Below are positions 1 to 9,702 of a stretch of DNA of 22,761 nucleotides, piece by piece. Within the stretch, counting starts at the first letter, position 1. Every line of letters starts with the position of its first letter. This stretch comes from Deltaproteobacteria bacterium RIFCSPHIGHO2_02_FULL_40_11 (GTDB lineage: Bacteria; Bdellovibrionota; JACOXK01; 2-02-FULL-40-11), in contig MGRI01000027.1 of assembly GCA_001798105.1 (NCBI GenBank), forward strand, positions 9,068 through 31,828. The letters are read 5' to 3'. The position numbers and the translations under genes were made by a program. The notes beneath the pieces were generated by a model. The model did no database searches, was not told where the DNA came from, and worked only from the letters and a program-made list of their open reading frames with translations.

Positions 1-1088
1 CAGCCGTTCAAAAAGCCTATGGTGGAAAAAAGAAAATTACCTGGTTTGAAATTTTTGCAGGGCAAAAAGCAAAAGACAAATATGATGATTGGTTGCCGAA
101 AGATACATTGGATGCCATCAGAGAATATGGCATTGCCATTAAAGGTCCCTTAACCACCCCCATTGGGGGAGGCATTCGAAGTTTGAATGTGGCGCTTCGG
201 CAAATTTTTGATTTGTATGCCTGTATTCGTCCTGTACGTTATTTTCAAGGTGTTCCTGCGCCTGTAAAACATCCTGAAAAATTAAATATTTTGATTTATC
301 GCGAAAATACAGAAGATGTGTATGCAGGGATTGAATGGAAAGCCGGGACAGAAGAAAATACAAAAGTTTGGAAGTTCCTAACGCAAGAAATGAAGGCCAA
401 AATTCGCGAAAATTCTGGAATTGGCATTAAGCCCATTTCCAAAGAAGGCACGCAAAGGCTGGTTCGCGCTGCCATTCAAGGCGCTTTGGATCGAGGTAAA
501 AAAAGTGTCACGATTGTGCACAAGGGAAACATCATGAAGTTTACCGAAGGGGCCTTTAAGGAATGGGGCTATGAAGTTGCGCGTGAAGAATTTCCGGATC
601 AAACGGTTTCGGAAGAGACGCTTTGGAGCGATTTTCAAGGAAAACTTCCGGAAGGAAAAATTTTAATTAAAGACAGAATTGCAGATGCAATGCTGCAACA
701 ACTTTTATTGCGCCCAGATGAGTATGAAGTTATTGCCCTTCCAAATTTAAATGGGGATTATTTGTCAGACGCAGCGGTTGCTCAAGTAGGTGGCTTGGGA
801 TTAGCGCCTGGCGCTAATGTGGGTTCCGACATTGCTATCTTTGAAGCAACCCATGGCACGGCGCCGAAGTACACAGGCCAAGACAAGGTAAATCCTGGAT
901 CTGTGATTTTATCTGGCGTCATGATGTTTGAATATCTGGGTTGGAATGAAGCAGCAAAATTAATTGTTCAATCGCTCGAAAAAACAATTTCCAATAAAAC
1001 GGTGACGTACGATTTAGAAAGGAACATGGAAGGGGCGAAGCTTTTAAAATGCTCCGAGTTTGGAACTGAGATTATTAAAAATATGTGA
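1..1088 (+). CDS. icd: NADP-type isocitrate dehydrogenase, 5' end missing
   Basis: Oxidises and decarboxylates isocitrate to 2-oxoglutarate in the TCA cycle; cytoplasmic. The gene enters from the left edge: the first whole codon is at base 3 and the reading frame is open to the TGA at 1086-1088, giving 361 visible residues. Compared from memory with the 416-residue E. coli Icd, about 50 N-terminal residues lie outside the window. Visible family signatures are IKGPLTTPIGGGIRSLNVALRQ, the VHKGNIMKFTEGAFKEWGY segment, NLNGDYLSDA, and the C-terminal ATHGTAPKYTGQDKVNPGS and KLLKCSEFG blocks. The serine of GGIRSLNV (codon 180-182) matches the E. coli serine phosphorylated by AceK; no aceK is seen here. 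A TTG at 93 is internal and not the real start. It leads the TCA operon with mdh, sucC and sucD. The family call is very secure. Confidence 0.97.
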   Translation, partial: AVQKAYGGKKKITWFEIFAGQKAKDKYDDWLPKDTLDAIREYGIAIKGPLTTPIGGGIRSLNVALRQIFDLYACIRPVRYFQGVPAPVKHPEKLNILIYRENTEDVYAGIEWKAGTEENTKVWKFLTQEMKAKIRENSGIGIKPISKEGTQRLVRAAIQGALDRGKKSVTIVHKGNIMKFTEGAFKEWGYEVAREEFPDQTVSEETLWSDFQGKLPEGKILIKDRIADAMLQQLLLRPDEYEVIALPNLNGDYLSDAAVAQVGGLGLAPGANVGSDIAIFEATHGTAPKYTGQDKVNPGSVILSGVMMFEYLGWNEAAKLIVQSLEKTISNKTVTYDLERNMEGAKLLKCSEFGTEIIKNM

Positions 1089-1108
1089 CATGTCATCATG
1101 AGGTTGTC

Positions 1109-1131
1109 ATCCCCCGACTTGATCGGGGGAT
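1109..1131. repeat. REP-like palindrome between icd and mdh
   Basis: A perfect 9-bp inverted repeat: ATCCCCCGA at 1109-1117, loop CTTGA at 1118-1122, TCGGGGGAT at 1123-1131. It is flanked on the left by TGTCATC repeated at 1091 and 1105. No T-run follows, so it is not a standard intrinsic terminator. Its build (short G/C arms ending in AT, small loop, preceded by GTC) resembles dispersed intergenic REP-type palindromes of proteobacteria. It could also be an mRNA processing or stabilising hairpin inside the operon. The structure is certain; the class is inferred. Confidence 0.6.
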
Positions 1132-1170
1132 CTATACGAAGGATTTCGAATAAATTGAAAGGATAAATAA

Positions 1171-2106
1171 ATGTCTATCGGCAGAAATAAAATTACAATT
1201 GTGGGTTCAGGGAATGTCGGTGCAACAGCTGCACATTGGGCAGTCACACGGGAATTAGGAGATGTTGTCCTGGTTGATATTGTAGAAGGTGTGCCGCAGG
1301 GAAAAGGACTTGATTTGTATGAAGCAACGCCAGTTGTAGGAAGCGATTGTAAAATTTTAGGAACCAATAATTATCAAGACACGAAAGATTCAGACGTGGT
1401 CGTCATTACAGCAGGATCTCCCAGAAAACCAGGCATGAGCCGAGATGATCTTTTAAATATCAATACAAAAATTGTAAAAGCAGTTACAGAGCAGGTTGTC
1501 AAATATTCTCCCAATTGTATTTTAATTGTGGTTTCCAATCCCCTAGATGCTATGACATGGGTTGCAAAAGAAGTCAGTGGTTTTTCAAAAAATAGAGTTT
1601 TAGGCATGGCAGGCGTTTTGGATACAGCGCGTTTTCGAACATTTATTGCAGAAGCCACATCTACTTCCGTGGAAGACATTCAAACGTTGGTTTTGGGTGG
1701 ACATGGGGATGACATGGTTCCTTTCCCAAGGCTTACGACGGTTGGCGGAATTCCGTTGGAAGAGCTTTTGTCCAAAGATAAAATTCAAGCGCTGGTTGCG
1801 CGTGCTCGGTCCGGTGGGGCAGAAATTGTAAATCATTTAAAAACAGGGAGCGCTTTTTATGCTCCGGGAGCGTCTGTCATTCAAATGGTGGAAGCCATTT
1901 TAAAAGACAAGAAAAGAATTTTACCTTGTGCGTGCTATTTAGAAGGTGAATATGGTTTAAAAGGAATTTATTTAGGAGTACCTGCCAAACTGGGCGCCCG
2001 TGGGGTTGAAAAAGTGATTGAGTTCAAACTGACAGCAGATGAAAAACAGGCGTTGGAAAAATCTGCGAGTTCTGTAAAAGATTTGATTCAAAGGATTCAG
2101 TTATGA
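1171..2106 (+). CDS. mdh: Malate dehydrogenase, LDH-like type
   Basis: Interconverts malate and oxaloacetate with NAD in the TCA cycle. The 311-residue protein starts with the Rossmann motif VGSGNVGATA (residues 11-20), with Asp36 at the end of beta-2 expected for NAD preference. The substrate loop SPRKPGMSRDDL has Arg85 and Arg91; arginine rather than glutamine at the first position is the malate-type signature that separates this group from lactate dehydrogenase. GGHGDDMVPFPR carries the catalytic His178. Length matches the roughly 310-residue LDH-like Mdh group. The ATG at 1171 is chosen because a GAAAGGA ribosome site (1157-1163) sits 7 bases ahead. The stop codon overlaps the sucC start (ATGA, 2103-2106), so translation of the two is probably coupled. 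Confidence 0.96.
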   Translation: MSIGRNKITIVGSGNVGATAAHWAVTRELGDVVLVDIVEGVPQGKGLDLYEATPVVGSDCKILGTNNYQDTKDSDVVVITAGSPRKPGMSRDDLLNINTKIVKAVTEQVVKYSPNCILIVVSNPLDAMTWVAKEVSGFSKNRVLGMAGVLDTARFRTFIAEATSTSVEDIQTLVLGGHGDDMVPFPRLTTVGGIPLEELLSKDKIQALVARARSGGAEIVNHLKTGSAFYAPGASVIQMVEAILKDKKRILPCACYLEGEYGLKGIYLGVPAKLGARGVEKVIEFKLTADEKQALEKSASSVKDLIQRIQL

Positions 2107-3263
2107 AAATTCATGAATATCAAGCCAAGGCCATTTTAAAAGAATTTCATGTGCCCGTTCCTGAGGGAAAATTGGCAACAACACCCGAAGCTGCTGTATC
2201 TGTTGCCAAAGAACTGGGGGGAAATCTTTGGGTTGTAAAGGCGCAGATTCATGCCGGCGGACGAGGTAAAGGTGGCGGTGTAAAGCTTGCAAGATCTTTG
2301 GAAGAAGTTGAAGCCCTTTCGAATGCCATGCTTGGGATGACGCTTGTGACCCATCAAACTGGCCCAGAAGGTAAAAAAGTTGAAAAAGTATATATTGAAA
2401 AAGGCCAAAGTTTAGACAAAGAATATTATGTTGCATTGATTTTGGATCGAGCGAAAGAAAAAATTGCTGTCATTGTCTCTCCAGAAGGCGGGGTTGAAAT
2501 TGAAAAAGTAGCCAAAGACTCGCCAGATAAAATTTTTACAGAAGTTGCCCCTGATTTAGAAGGATTTCGTCCAGATCAACTTCGAAAATTATCTCAAAAA
2601 ATGGGGTTTACAGGAAAATTAGACACACAATTTCAAGATATTGTATCTAAACTTTTTAAAACTTTTCTTGAAAAAGATGCTTCGATTGTTGAAATTAATC
2701 CATTGGTTTCAACGAAAGAAGGAAATCTTTTGGCATTAGATGCGAAAATTAATTTTGACGATAATGCGCTCTATAGACATGAAGATGTTGCCAAGCTTCG
2801 AGATTTTTCAGAAGAAGACCCAAAAGAAGTGGAAGCTTCAAAACATAATTTAAATTACATTAGCTTAAATGGAAATATTGGCTGTATGGTCAATGGCGCA
2901 GGCCTTGCCATGGCTACGATGGACATTATTAAGCTTGAAGGGGGGGCGCCCGCCAATTTTTTAGATGTGGGCGGCGGCGCAAAGCAAGAACAAGTTCAAG
3001 AAGCTTTAAAAATTATTCTTTTGGATAAAAGTGTAAAAGCGATTCTCATTAATATTTTTGGCGGCATTGTCAGGTGTGATGTCATTGCCCGAGGCGTTTT
3101 GGAAGCGGTAAAACAAATTCATTTAAAGGTGCCTTTGATTGTACGTTTACAGGGAACAAATGCGTCGGAAGGACTTAAAATTTTAGATGAATCCGGGCTT
3201 TCAATTACAACCGCACATACCATGAAAGAAGCCGCGCAAAAAGCAGTAGGAGCCTTACAATGA
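2103..3263 (+). CDS. sucC: Succinyl-CoA synthetase beta subunit
   Basis: Forms with SucD the enzyme that converts succinyl-CoA to succinate while making ATP or GTP. At 386 residues it has the normal SucC length. An ATP-grasp domain fills the N-terminal part (MKIHEYQAKAILKEF start, nucleotide-loop segment HAGGRGKGGGVKLA near residue 50, metal-binding VEINPLV near residue 200). The C-terminal CoA-ligase domain shows NGAGLAMATMDIIKLEGG, NFLDVGGGA and NIFGGIVRCDVIA. It overlaps mdh by 4 bases and sucD by 4 bases (ATGA at 3260-3263). No separate ribosome site is obvious, in keeping with coupled translation from mdh. Nucleotide preference cannot be read from the sequence. Confidence 0.97.
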   Translation: MKIHEYQAKAILKEFHVPVPEGKLATTPEAAVSVAKELGGNLWVVKAQIHAGGRGKGGGVKLARSLEEVEALSNAMLGMTLVTHQTGPEGKKVEKVYIEKGQSLDKEYYVALILDRAKEKIAVIVSPEGGVEIEKVAKDSPDKIFTEVAPDLEGFRPDQLRKLSQKMGFTGKLDTQFQDIVSKLFKTFLEKDASIVEINPLVSTKEGNLLALDAKINFDDNALYRHEDVAKLRDFSEEDPKEVEASKHNLNYISLNGNIGCMVNGAGLAMATMDIIKLEGGAPANFLDVGGGAKQEQVQEALKIILLDKSVKAILINIFGGIVRCDVIARGVLEAVKQIHLKVPLIVRLQGTNASEGLKILDESGLSITTAHTMKEAAQKAVGALQ

Positions 3264-4132
3264 GTATTTTAGTCAATCGTGATTCTAAAGTCATGGTGCA
3301 GGGATTAACGGGAAAAGAGGGGACATTTCATGCCAGACAATGCATGGCTTATGGGACAAAAATTGTTGCAGGTGTAACGCCCAATAAAGGGGGGCAAGAT
3401 ATAGATGGGATTCCTGTTTTTAATACCGTTTCCGAGGCTAAAGAAAATACGGGGGCAACGGTTTCTGTAATTTTTGTACCCGCGCGGTTTGCAGCAGCAG
3501 CTGTTACAGAAGCCATCGATGCTGCGTTGGACCTTGTGGTCTGCATTACAGAAGGTATTCCAGCCTTGGATATGCTTAAAATTAAGCAGCGTTTAAACCA
3601 ACGCCATAAAACGATTTTAATTGGCCCAAATTGTCCAGGCATCATTACACCCGGGGAATGTAAGGTGGGCATTATGCCAGCACATATTCATAAAAAAGGA
3701 AAAGTAGGCGTCATTTCTCGAAGTGGGACACTGACCTATGAAGCGGTGGATCAATTGACGCAGCTTGGGTTGGGGCAGACAACGTGTATTGGCATTGGGG
3801 GAGATCCCATTATTGGATCTAGTTTCATTGATCTTTTAAAACACTTTAAAGAGGATGATGAAACCAAAGCCGTGGTGATGATTGGTGAAATTGGTGGCTC
3901 AGCTGAAGAAGAAGCAGCGGCATATATCCAAAAAAATTATTCAAAGCCGGTCATTGGGTTTATTGCAGGACAAACAGCTCCTGAAGGAAAACGCATGGGG
4001 CATGCAGGGGCATTGATTTCTGGCGGTAAAGGTACAGCGAAAGATAAAATTCAAGCTTTAAAAAAGGCGGGTGTTTGGGTTTCTGAAAGCCCTGCCGAAA
4101 TTGGTGAAACAGTCGTAAAAGCATTGGCATAA
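3260..4132 (+). CDS. sucD: Succinyl-CoA synthetase alpha subunit
   Basis: Carries the phospho-histidine step of succinyl-CoA synthetase. The 290-residue protein has the CoA-binding Rossmann part at the N-terminus (MVQGLTGKEGTFH, VPARFAAAAVTEAID, CITEGIP), then IGPNCPGIITPGECKVGIMP, and the active-site block GHAGALISGGKGTA, whose histidine is residue 248 (codon 4001-4003), matching His246 of E. coli SucD. Length is typical. Its start overlaps the sucC stop. Its TAA stop (4130-4132) lies within the AAGGAGG ribosome site of ndk, so the run of TCA genes continues without a gap into ndk. Confidence 0.97.
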   Translation: MSILVNRDSKVMVQGLTGKEGTFHARQCMAYGTKIVAGVTPNKGGQDIDGIPVFNTVSEAKENTGATVSVIFVPARFAAAAVTEAIDAALDLVVCITEGIPALDMLKIKQRLNQRHKTILIGPNCPGIITPGECKVGIMPAHIHKKGKVGVISRSGTLTYEAVDQLTQLGLGQTTCIGIGGDPIIGSSFIDLLKHFKEDDETKAVVMIGEIGGSAEEEAAAYIQKNYSKPVIGFIAGQTAPEGKRMGHAGALISGGKGTAKDKIQALKKAGVWVSESPAEIGETVVKALA

Positions 4133-4137
4133 GGAGG
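4131..4137 (+). promoter_or_regulatory. Strong ribosome binding site of ndk
   Basis: AAGGAGG lies 4 bases before the ndk ATG at 4142 and shares its first bases with the sucD stop codon. It is the fullest Shine-Dalgarno sequence in the left half of the window and fixes the ndk start. Confidence 0.85.
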
Positions 4138-4141
4138 AAAC

Positions 4142-4564
4142 ATGGCAATTGAAAAAACATTATCGATTATTAAACCCGATGCAGTTGAGCGAAATCTGCA
4201 AGAATCTTTTATTCAAAGGTTTAAAAAAGAAGGATTTAAAATCTTAGCAAAAAAAGAAGCGCTTTTAACAAAAGAAGAAGCCCAAGACTTTTATATTGAG
4301 CACAAAGGAAAAGTCTTTTATGAGAGTTTGGTCAATTACATGACCTCAGGGCCTGTGGTCCTTATGGTTTTAGAAAGAGAAAATGCGATCTTAAAAAACC
4401 GCGAAGTCATGGGGGCAACCAACCCCAAAGATGCAGCTCCCGGCACCCTTCGAAAAGAATACGCCGTTTCTTTAGAAAAAAATTCTGTACATGGCTCAGA
4501 TTCTCCCGCTTCTGCTGCCAGAGAAGTAGAATTCTTTTTTCCAGAACTTGTAAAGTGTTGTTAG
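4142..4564 (+). CDS. ndk: Nucleoside diphosphate kinase
   Basis: Moves the gamma phosphate between nucleoside triphosphates and diphosphates through a phospho-histidine, so it can spread the NTP made by SucCD to other nucleotides. The 140-residue length is standard. Signatures are the start EKTLSIIKPDAVERN, GPVVLMVLERENA, the GATNPKDAAPGTLR nucleotide site, and NSVHGSDS with catalytic His117. The C-terminus VKCC ends in two cysteines, which is unremarkable for function but unusual to see. It is the last gene of the TCA operon. Only 3 bases separate its TAG from the stop of the convergent glycosyltransferase gene. Confidence 0.97.
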   Translation: MAIEKTLSIIKPDAVERNLQESFIQRFKKEGFKILAKKEALLTKEEAQDFYIEHKGKVFYESLVNYMTSGPVVLMVLERENAILKNREVMGATNPKDAAPGTLRKEYAVSLEKNSVHGSDSPASAAREVEFFFPELVKCC

Positions 4565-4567
4565 CTG

Positions 4568-5269
4568 TTACTTCGTGAATAATCTTAAATAAGGCACTTT
4601 CCACAAAGCTTCCAAAACAATTTTTCGTGAAATTTTAGATTTTCCGTGCCGTCTTTCGGGAAAGACAATCGGAACTTCTCCAATTTGAAACCCTTTTTTG
4701 TGGGTACGGTAGGTGAGTTCAATCTGAAAACAATAGCCCTCAGAATGGACAGCATCGAGATCAATTGTTTTTAAAACGCGTGCATTAAAACATTTGAATC
4801 CCCCGGTGAGGTCTCTATAATCCAGTCCAAGCCAAAGCCTGGCATACAGGCTGCCCCCCAAGCTTAAAAGCTTTCGAAAGAAATTCCAGTTTTCGACACC
4901 TCCCCCAGGAACATATCGAGATCCTAAAACCAAATCATAGGTTTGGGCAGCTTCTAAAAGGGTTGGCAGGTATTTGGGTTGATGCGAAAGATCGGCATCC
5001 ATTTCGAAAATAAAGTCATAGTTTTTTTGAAGTGCCCATTTAAATCCCGTAAGATAAGCACTGCCTAATCCCATTTTTTTAGGGCGCTCAATGAGATGAA
5101 TTTGAGGATATTGTTTTTGAAACGTTTTAATTTGATCTGCCGTTCCATCTGGAGATCCGTCGTCTATAAATAAAAGATGTGTGTGGTCCAGTGCTTGAAA
5201 AATCTGTGTTAAAAGTTCTGTAAGATTTTCTTTTTCATTATAGGTTGGAATAATGACTAAAGAATTCAT
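4568..5269 (-). CDS. DPM1-like family 2 glycosyltransferase
   Basis: Probably transfers a sugar from a nucleotide sugar to polyprenyl phosphate on the inner face of the membrane. The 233-residue GT-A fold protein starts with VIIPTYNEKENL (residues 5-16). It has DDGSPDGT with Asp36-Asp37, the DADLSH metal motif at 91-96, LGSRYVPGGGVENW, and the ERRHGKSKIS block (205-214) characteristic of polyprenol-phosphate mannosyltransferase (DPM1)-like enzymes. It has no membrane segments, unlike the longer ArnC type, so it is the catalytic-domain-only form. The ATG abuts the stop codon of the upstream aminotransferase with no gap; it is the last gene of the ugd operon. The sugar donor is unknown; operon context suggests a UDP-pentose or aminosugar, family habit suggests GDP-mannose. 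Confidence 0.85.
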   Translation of the reverse strand: MNSLVIIPTYNEKENLTELLTQIFQALDHTHLLFIDDGSPDGTADQIKTFQKQYPQIHLIERPKKMGLGSAYLTGFKWALQKNYDFIFEMDADLSHQPKYLPTLLEAAQTYDLVLGSRYVPGGGVENWNFFRKLLSLGGSLYARLWLGLDYRDLTGGFKCFNARVLKTIDLDAVHSEGYCFQIELTYRTHKKGFQIGEVPIVFPERRHGKSKISRKIVLEALWKVPYLRLFTK

Positions 5270-6388
5270 TTAACGCTTTTCAAAAAAAACTTTAATATTT
5301 CTTACCACAGTTTCCTGTTGTTCAAATGTGAGTTCTGGAAACATGGGAAGGGACACAGATTTTTCACAAAATCCTTCTGCAATTGGAAAAGATTGATGGG
5401 CATATTGACCTTCATAGCAATCTAAATGATGAATCGGTTTTGGAAAATGATTTCCGGTAGAAATCCCTCTTTCAGCTAAATATTTTTGAAGCGATTCTTT
5501 AGGGGCAGTTTGAATAAGATAGAGATGATAAGTGTGTTGATTGTTTGAGCCAGTTTTTGGAATTTGGATGTGACTTCGTAAATTGTTTTCGCTAAATAAA
5601 CGATCATAATTTTGGGCCAGGTCTCTTCTTTTTTGATTCCAAGCATCAATGTGTTTTTGCTTTACATTTAAAATGGATGCTTCAATTTCAGAAATTCTAG
5701 AATTGGTGCCAATTCTTTTATGTTTAAATTGTTTGGGATATTCACCATGGGTTCTAAAATCTCTGGCAGCTTTAAACAAATCTTCGTTATGTGTAAACAC
5801 CATTCCACCATCGCCATATCCGCCTAGGTTTTTAGAAGGATAAAAGCTAATCACCCCCAAATCTCCCATAGAGCATGATTTTTTGTTTTTATAGGTGGCC
5901 CCAATGGCTTGGCATGCATCTTCAATGACATAGAGGTTATGTTTTTTAGCAATTTCTAAAATAGGATCCATCTCGGCACATTGTCCAAAGATATGAACGG
6001 GTAAAATGGCTTTGGTCTTGGGTGTAATCGCAGCTTCAATTTGAGCCGGGTCCATACAATACGTTTCAGGATCAATGTCTACAAAAACAGGCTTTCCTTT
6101 TAAAAAAGAAACAGCTTCCGAAGATGCAAAAAAACTAAGGGGCGTTGAAATGACTTCATCTCCCGGCTGCAAGTCAATGGCAAGCAGTGCTAAAAGCAAG
6201 GCATCGGTTCCAGAAGAACATGCAATGGCATAAGTTGTACCCGTATATTTTGAAAGTGTTGCTTCCAGGCGTTCTGTTTCTGGCCCCAAGACATATCGGC
6301 CGCGTTCTAAAACAGAATCAATGGCCAATTTTATTTCATTTTGAATCGTATAATATTGCATTTTTAGATCTACTAATGGAATATTCAT
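5270..6388 (-). CDS. DegT/DnrJ/EryC1/StrS PLP sugar aminotransferase
   Basis: Expected to add an amino group to a keto group of a nucleotide sugar, using PLP. It has 372 residues. The start IPLVDLKMQYYTIQNEI and the sequence pattern resemble WbpE, the UDP-3-keto-GlcNAcA aminotransferase, as I remember it. Seen motifs: SSGTDALLLAL (59-69), PGDEVISTPLSFFAS, PVHIFGQCAEMDPI, VIEDACQAIGATYKNKKSCSMGDLG, and SFYPSKNLGGYGDGG with the PLP-binding Lys186. Because the lysine is present this should be a true aminotransferase, in contrast to the lysine-less relative at 20422-21552. It overlaps the stop of the decarboxylase gene by 4 bases (ATGA). In this operon a keto-pentose substrate (ArnB-like role) is possible but unproven. 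Confidence 0.88.
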   Translation of the reverse strand: MNIPLVDLKMQYYTIQNEIKLAIDSVLERGRYVLGPETERLEATLSKYTGTTYAIACSSGTDALLLALLAIDLQPGDEVISTPLSFFASSEAVSFLKGKPVFVDIDPETYCMDPAQIEAAITPKTKAILPVHIFGQCAEMDPILEIAKKHNLYVIEDACQAIGATYKNKKSCSMGDLGVISFYPSKNLGGYGDGGMVFTHNEDLFKAARDFRTHGEYPKQFKHKRIGTNSRISEIEASILNVKQKHIDAWNQKRRDLAQNYDRLFSENNLRSHIQIPKTGSNNQHTYHLYLIQTAPKESLQKYLAERGISTGNHFPKPIHHLDCYEGQYAHQSFPIAEGFCEKSVSLPMFPELTFEQQETVVRNIKVFFEKR

Positions 6389-7313
6389 AGGTTCTCCTTA
6401 AAGTATTGGATTGTTTTTAAAAGACCTGTTTTTAAATCAATTTGAGGTTCCCAATTTAAAAGTTCTTTGGCTTTGGTAATGTCTGGACGTCTTGTTTTGG
6501 GATCATCGATGGGGATCGGATGATAGGTTATTTTACTTTGGCTGTGTGTCAACTCAATAATGGTCGTAGCTAATTGGTGAATTGTCATTTCTTGGGGATT
6601 TCCAAGATTAATGGGGAGATGATGTTGTGTTTCAGAAAGTTTTAAAATGCCACGCACCAAGTCATTAATATAACAAAAACTTCGCGTTTGTTCGCCTTGA
6701 CCAAATACAGTGATGTCTTCATTGTTTAAAGCTTGTGTGATAAATGCGGGAACGGCTCTACCGTCATGAAAGCGTTGCCTGGGGCCATAGGTATTAAAAA
6801 TACGAACAATTCGGGTATCCAGCCCATGCTCTCTATGGTAGGCCATGGTGATGGCTTCTAAAAATCGCTTGGCTTCATCGTAGCATCCTCTGGGGCCAAT
6901 GGGGTTTACATTTCCCCAATACTCTTCTTTTTGAGGATGGACCAGGGGGTCGCCATAGACTTCTGACGTAGAGGCCAGAATAATCTTGGCTTTTTTGGCT
7001 TTTGCCAGCCCTAAGGCATTATGTGTTCCAAGGGCGCCAACCTTTAAAGTTTGAATGGGAATTTTTTGATAATCAATCGGGCTTGCTGGAGATGCAAAAT
7101 GAAAAATGACGTCAATGTCTGCTTTAATTTCAATGTGTTTTGTAACGTTATGCTCTAAAAGCGTAAAATTTGGATCATTTTTTAAGTGTGCAATATTTTT
7201 TGGAGAACCTGTAATAAAATTATCAACGCACGTTATCTTATAGTTTTTTTGAAGAAGGGCTTCACATAGATGTGATCCGATGAACCCTGCGCCGCCTGTA
7301 ACAACCGCATGTT

Positions 7314-7317
<4 letters not shown>
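6385..7317 (-). CDS. uxs: UDP-glucuronate decarboxylase (UDP-xylose synthase)
   Basis: An extended short-chain dehydrogenase that oxidises C4 of UDP-glucuronate, releases CO2 and normally re-reduces the 4-keto intermediate to UDP-xylose. The 310-residue protein has GGAGFIGSH (NAD motif, 8-16), ASPASPIDYQ, the serine/threonine site ASTSEVYGDP, EEYWGNVNPIGPRGCYDEAKR with catalytic Tyr146 and Lys150, and IFNTYGPR followed by QTRSFCYINDLV. The combination STSEVYGDPLVHPQ...NPIGPR.CYDE is specific for the UXS family rather than 4,6-dehydratases. It follows ugd, which supplies its substrate, with a 4-base ATGA overlap, and it is followed by the aminotransferase with another ATGA overlap. The family call is secure; whether it releases some 4-keto-pentose is open. 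Confidence 0.93.
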
Positions 7318-8615
<1,298 letters not shown>

Positions 8616-8623
8616 ATAGCGCT

Positions 8624-8652
8624 TTTAGACCATAATTTGTGCAGCGGGTCAA
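8624..8652 (-). promoter_or_regulatory. Putative sigma-70 promoter of the ugd operon
   Basis: On the minus strand TTGACC (8652-8647) and TCTAAA (8629-8624) are 17 bases apart. The -35 matches consensus in 5 of 6 positions, the -10 in 4 of 6. Transcription would start about 1 to 2 bases before the ugd ATG, with no room for a ribosome site. The prediction is from sequence only. Confidence 0.45.
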
Positions 8653-8679
8653 CGAAATCGATAGGGGGGAGTAAAGTCG

Positions 8680-9702
8680 TTGACTTTGAATTTTAAAAAT
8701 GGTCATCATGAAAAAATGATTCAAAAAAAGAAAGTAAAATCAATAGCTTTACAAGTTTTAAAACTTGCGTTTGCCTTTGGCATTTTGGGCTATTTGATTT
8801 CTACAGGTAAAATTGACTTAGAAAAAGTCTTAACGGTGCTCACCAGTTCTCCTTGGATGTTTTTGGCGCTTTCCATGGGCTTTTTTACCTTACTCACCAC
8901 CACCTGGAGATGGCGAATTTTGCTTCAAACCCAAGGCATTCGCATTTCATTTCGAAAAACCTTGAGACTGGTTTTTATTGGGCATTTTTTTAATATTGTG
9001 ATTCCTGGAACCGTCAGTGGCGATGTCGTCAAAGCCTATTATATTACCAAAAGTCAAACCAATAAAATGGCTGCCGGCCTTTCTGTTTTTATGGATCGAT
9101 TCGTGGGACTGATTGTTTTATTTGTGATGACCGCTGTGGCCATGGCTCTGAACACTGCATTTGTACGCAGTATTCCGCCGCTTTATATGTTGGCACAAAT
9201 AATTTTTGTTGGATTTATTGTTTTAACCGTGTGCTTCATCTTTTATCTGAGCAAAAAAGAGATGATTTTATCTCAGAAATGGCCTCCATTTTTTAGAAAA
9301 TTGGTAGAAGCTTTTTGGTCCTATCGCAATCATTTGCCAGCTTTGTTTTTTGCAAGTGGACTGACGACCTTAAACTTTTTTGTGAATATGACGTTGTATT
9401 ATGCCACGATTTTAGCTTTGGGGGGAGAAACCCTTCCTTTTACGCAGTATTTATTTTTAATTCCGATTGGCATGTTTGCCATGTCCATTCCCATTGCGCC
9501 CGTGGGGTTGGGTGTTGGGCAAGGTGTGTTTTTAAAACTTTTTGAATGGGCACATGGAAAACCCATAACAACCGGTGCAGACATGATTACCCTCGTGCAA
9601 TTGATTTTAATTACCTGGGCCTTGGTGGGGAGTTTGGTTTATATTTTCCATCGCCAGGATGTCTCCATTGAAGCCATTGAAAAACAAGCAAACTTAGCAT
9701 GA
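8680..9702 (+). CDS. MprF-flippase-like integral membrane protein (PF03706 type)
   Basis: A 340-residue polytopic membrane protein of the lysylphosphatidylglycerol synthase transmembrane / UPF0104 family, whose members are thought to move lipids or lipid-linked sugars. Seen features are several hydrophobic segments from about residue 20 onward, the GHFFNIVIPGTVSGDVVKAYYI segment near 104-125, MDRFVGLIVLF, and the late PIAPVGLGVGQGVF motif typical of the family. The start is uncertain: TTG at 8680 has a purine-rich GGGGGGAG 8 bases ahead, while ATG at 8716 lacks a ribosome site. It overlaps the mgtE start by 4 bases. It diverges from the ugd operon, and a role in moving the polyprenyl-linked product of that operon across the membrane is an inference. 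Confidence 0.8.
   Translation: MTLNFKNGHHEKMIQKKKVKSIALQVLKLAFAFGILGYLISTGKIDLEKVLTVLTSSPWMFLALSMGFFTLLTTTWRWRILLQTQGIRISFRKTLRLVFIGHFFNIVIPGTVSGDVVKAYYITKSQTNKMAAGLSVFMDRFVGLIVLFVMTAVAMALNTAFVRSIPPLYMLAQIIFVGFIVLTVCFIFYLSKKEMILSQKWPPFFRKLVEAFWSYRNHLPALFFASGLTTLNFFVNMTLYYATILALGGETLPFTQYLFLIPIGMFAMSIPIAPVGLGVGQGVFLKLFEWAHGKPITTGADMITLVQLILITWALVGSLVYIFHRQDVSIEAIEKQANLA

Noticed and set aside
93..95. TTG start giving a shortened 331-residue isocitrate dehydrogenase
   Set aside because: The frame is open to the window edge and the 30 codons before it also match isocitrate dehydrogenase, so the gene is cut, not short.
139..2436. Antisense frames of 60 to 111 codons over icd, mdh and sucC
   Set aside because: They lie opposite well-conserved genes, have no ribosome sites and show no recognisable protein pattern; shadows of biased codon use.
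4540..4600. Bidirectional terminator between ndk and the glycosyltransferase
   Set aside because: No convincing stem plus T-run on either strand around the 3-base gap.
8708..8719. Tiny ATG AAA AAA TGA frame before the flippase-like gene
   Set aside because: Three codons with no ribosome site; no reason to think it is translated.
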